Assembly (NCBI GenBank): GCA_021815655.1
Contig: JAKAGJ010000165.1
Span: 1-5,963, forward strand
Length of the DNA: 5,963 bases
Direction: 5' to 3'
From: Deltaproteobacteria bacterium
Lineage (GTDB): Bacteria > Desulfobacterota > Desulfarculia > Desulfarculales > Desulfarculaceae
Under the pieces are notes generated by a model, which was not told the DNA's origin, ran no database searches, and was given only the letters and a program-made list of their open reading frames with translations. The stretch's first letter is position 1. Each line of letters opens with the position of its first letter. Positions 5,177-5,963 of this stretch are shown here, in pieces. The position numbers and the translations under genes were made by a program.

Positions 5177-5963
5177 ATGCCCGCCCATTTTGCCCTGATG
5201 TTGCACGCCCACATGCCCTATTGCCGCAAGTCCGGGGTCTGGCCCGCCGGCGAGGAATGGCTTTTCGAGGCCATGAACGAAACCTACATCCCCTTGCTCT
5301 TGGTCTTTCGCCGGCTGTTGTATGCCGGCGTGCCCGTCCGGGCCATGGTGGGAGTGGTGCCGATACTGGCCGAGCAATTGGCCGATCCCTACATGAAGGA
5401 CCGTTTCTGCGAGTACATGGAGGGGCTCATCTGGCGCACCCGCCAGGACCTGGAGCGCTTTCAGAACGACGACGCCCGGCAACGGACCGCGGCCTATTGG
5501 CTGGGCCTTTACGAGGAGCACTACCGGGGCTTCACCCAGGACTTTCACCGCGACATTCTGGGCACCCTCAAATGGCTGCAAGACGAGGGCCTGCTGGAGC
5601 TGGTGACCTCGGCGGCCACCCACGGCTTCCTGCCCCTGCTGGAGTGCGACTCCTCCATCCAGGCCCAGGTGCGCCTGGGGGTGGAGACTTTCCGCCGCCA
5701 CTTCGGCCGCCAGCCCCAGGGCTTCTGGCTGCCGGAGTGCGCCTACCGGCCAGCCCAGTGGTCGCAATTGCAGGGGCGGGAACGCCGGGCCATCGATCAA
5801 TGGCTGGCCCAGGAGGGGATCAAGTTTTTCTTCGTGGAGGGCGTGGGCATCACCAAGGCGCGCTTGTTGGAGGGGCAGGCCGGCCAGGGGGCACCCAACA
5901 CCCTGCGAGGCTATCGCCTGGCCTCGGGGGTGGCGGTTTTTGGCCGCAATCAGGCCACCGGCG
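5177..5963 (+). CDS. GH57 1,4-alpha-glucan branching enzyme, N-terminal part
   Basis: The visible 262 residues match the glycoside hydrolase family 57 branching enzyme type (EC 2.4.1.18), which makes alpha-1,6 branches in glycogen. Motifs appear in order: the first conserved His pair LMLHAHMPYCR (7-17), EEWLFEAMNETYIPLL (26-41), LVTSAATHGFLPLLE (142-156), and GFWLPECAYRP (182-192). The last holds the expected catalytic nucleophile Glu187. The catalytic Asp and the C-terminal helical domain lie beyond the window, since family members usually exceed 500 residues. The start at 5177 is preceded by AGGAAGAGG ending 6 nt upstream, a strong ribosome site. The protein has no signal peptide and is expected in the cytosol. 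Downstream partners such as glycogen synthase, common for this gene, cannot be checked here. The family is confident; branching activity versus another GH57 activity is inferred from motif similarity. Confidence 0.9.
   Translation, partial: MPAHFALMLHAHMPYCRKSGVWPAGEEWLFEAMNETYIPLLLVFRRLLYAGVPVRAMVGVVPILAEQLADPYMKDRFCEYMEGLIWRTRQDLERFQNDDARQRTAAYWLGLYEEHYRGFTQDFHRDILGTLKWLQDEGLLELVTSAATHGFLPLLECDSSIQAQVRLGVETFRRHFGRQPQGFWLPECAYRPAQWSQLQGRERRAIDQWLAQEGIKFFFVEGVGITKARLLEGQAGQGAPNTLRGYRLASGVAVFGRNQATG

Noticed and set aside
4965..5198. 77-codon open frame before the GH57 gene
   Set aside because: Pro/Ala-rich, no ribosome site, and it runs past the well-supported GH57 start in another frame.
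5171..5800. Minus-strand open frame opposite the GH57 gene
   Set aside because: A shadow of the GH57 coding strand; no domain signal.

Overview
The window is GC-rich with strong C/G bias at third codon positions, ordinary Shine-Dalgarno sites and Gram-negative features: a cleavable Sec signal peptide on a periplasmic binding protein and a two-transmembrane sensor. The gene mix (LivK-type binding protein beside a PAS/HAMP sensor, small RRM protein, GH57 branching enzyme, bare K+ channel) and the codon style fit a high-GC Desulfobacterota (former Deltaproteobacteria), possibly Desulfarculus-like. This assignment is inference from style only.

Layout. Positions 1-2313 (minus strand) hold a tightly coupled two-gene unit. 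A LivK-type ABC substrate-binding protein comes first, then a HAMP-PAS membrane sensor whose ATG overlaps the binding-protein stop codon; the sensor runs off the left edge before its output domain. No permease or ATPase gene lies in the visible part. A divergent intergenic region (2314-2507) precedes a plus-strand potassium channel (2508-3326) with an intact TVGYGD filter and a non-RCK cytoplasmic domain of about 190 residues. It converges, with 9 bp between stops, on a minus-strand patatin-like phospholipase (3336-4196) that has a recognisable promoter.

From 4197 to 4531 is a gene-free, locally AT-rich region with divergent promoter candidates for the patatin gene and for an 81-residue RRM RNA-binding protein (4532-4777). 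A second gene-free region (4778-5176) carries a strong hairpin behind the RRM gene, an AT-rich stretch with two TAATTA boxes one helical turn apart, and a possible long leader for the last gene. That gene, a GH57 1,4-alpha-glucan branching enzyme (5177 to the right edge), is truncated by the window after its catalytic glutamate.

The genes are mostly independent units (ligand sensing, ion conductance, lipid hydrolysis, RNA binding, glycogen synthesis). The only clear functional partnership is the binding protein plus sensor, which most likely act as a two-part extracellular ligand detector. I see no CRISPR array, transposon, tRNA or rRNA, and no clear-cut new system. The best leads are the binding-protein/sensor pair and the channel's cytoplasmic domain.
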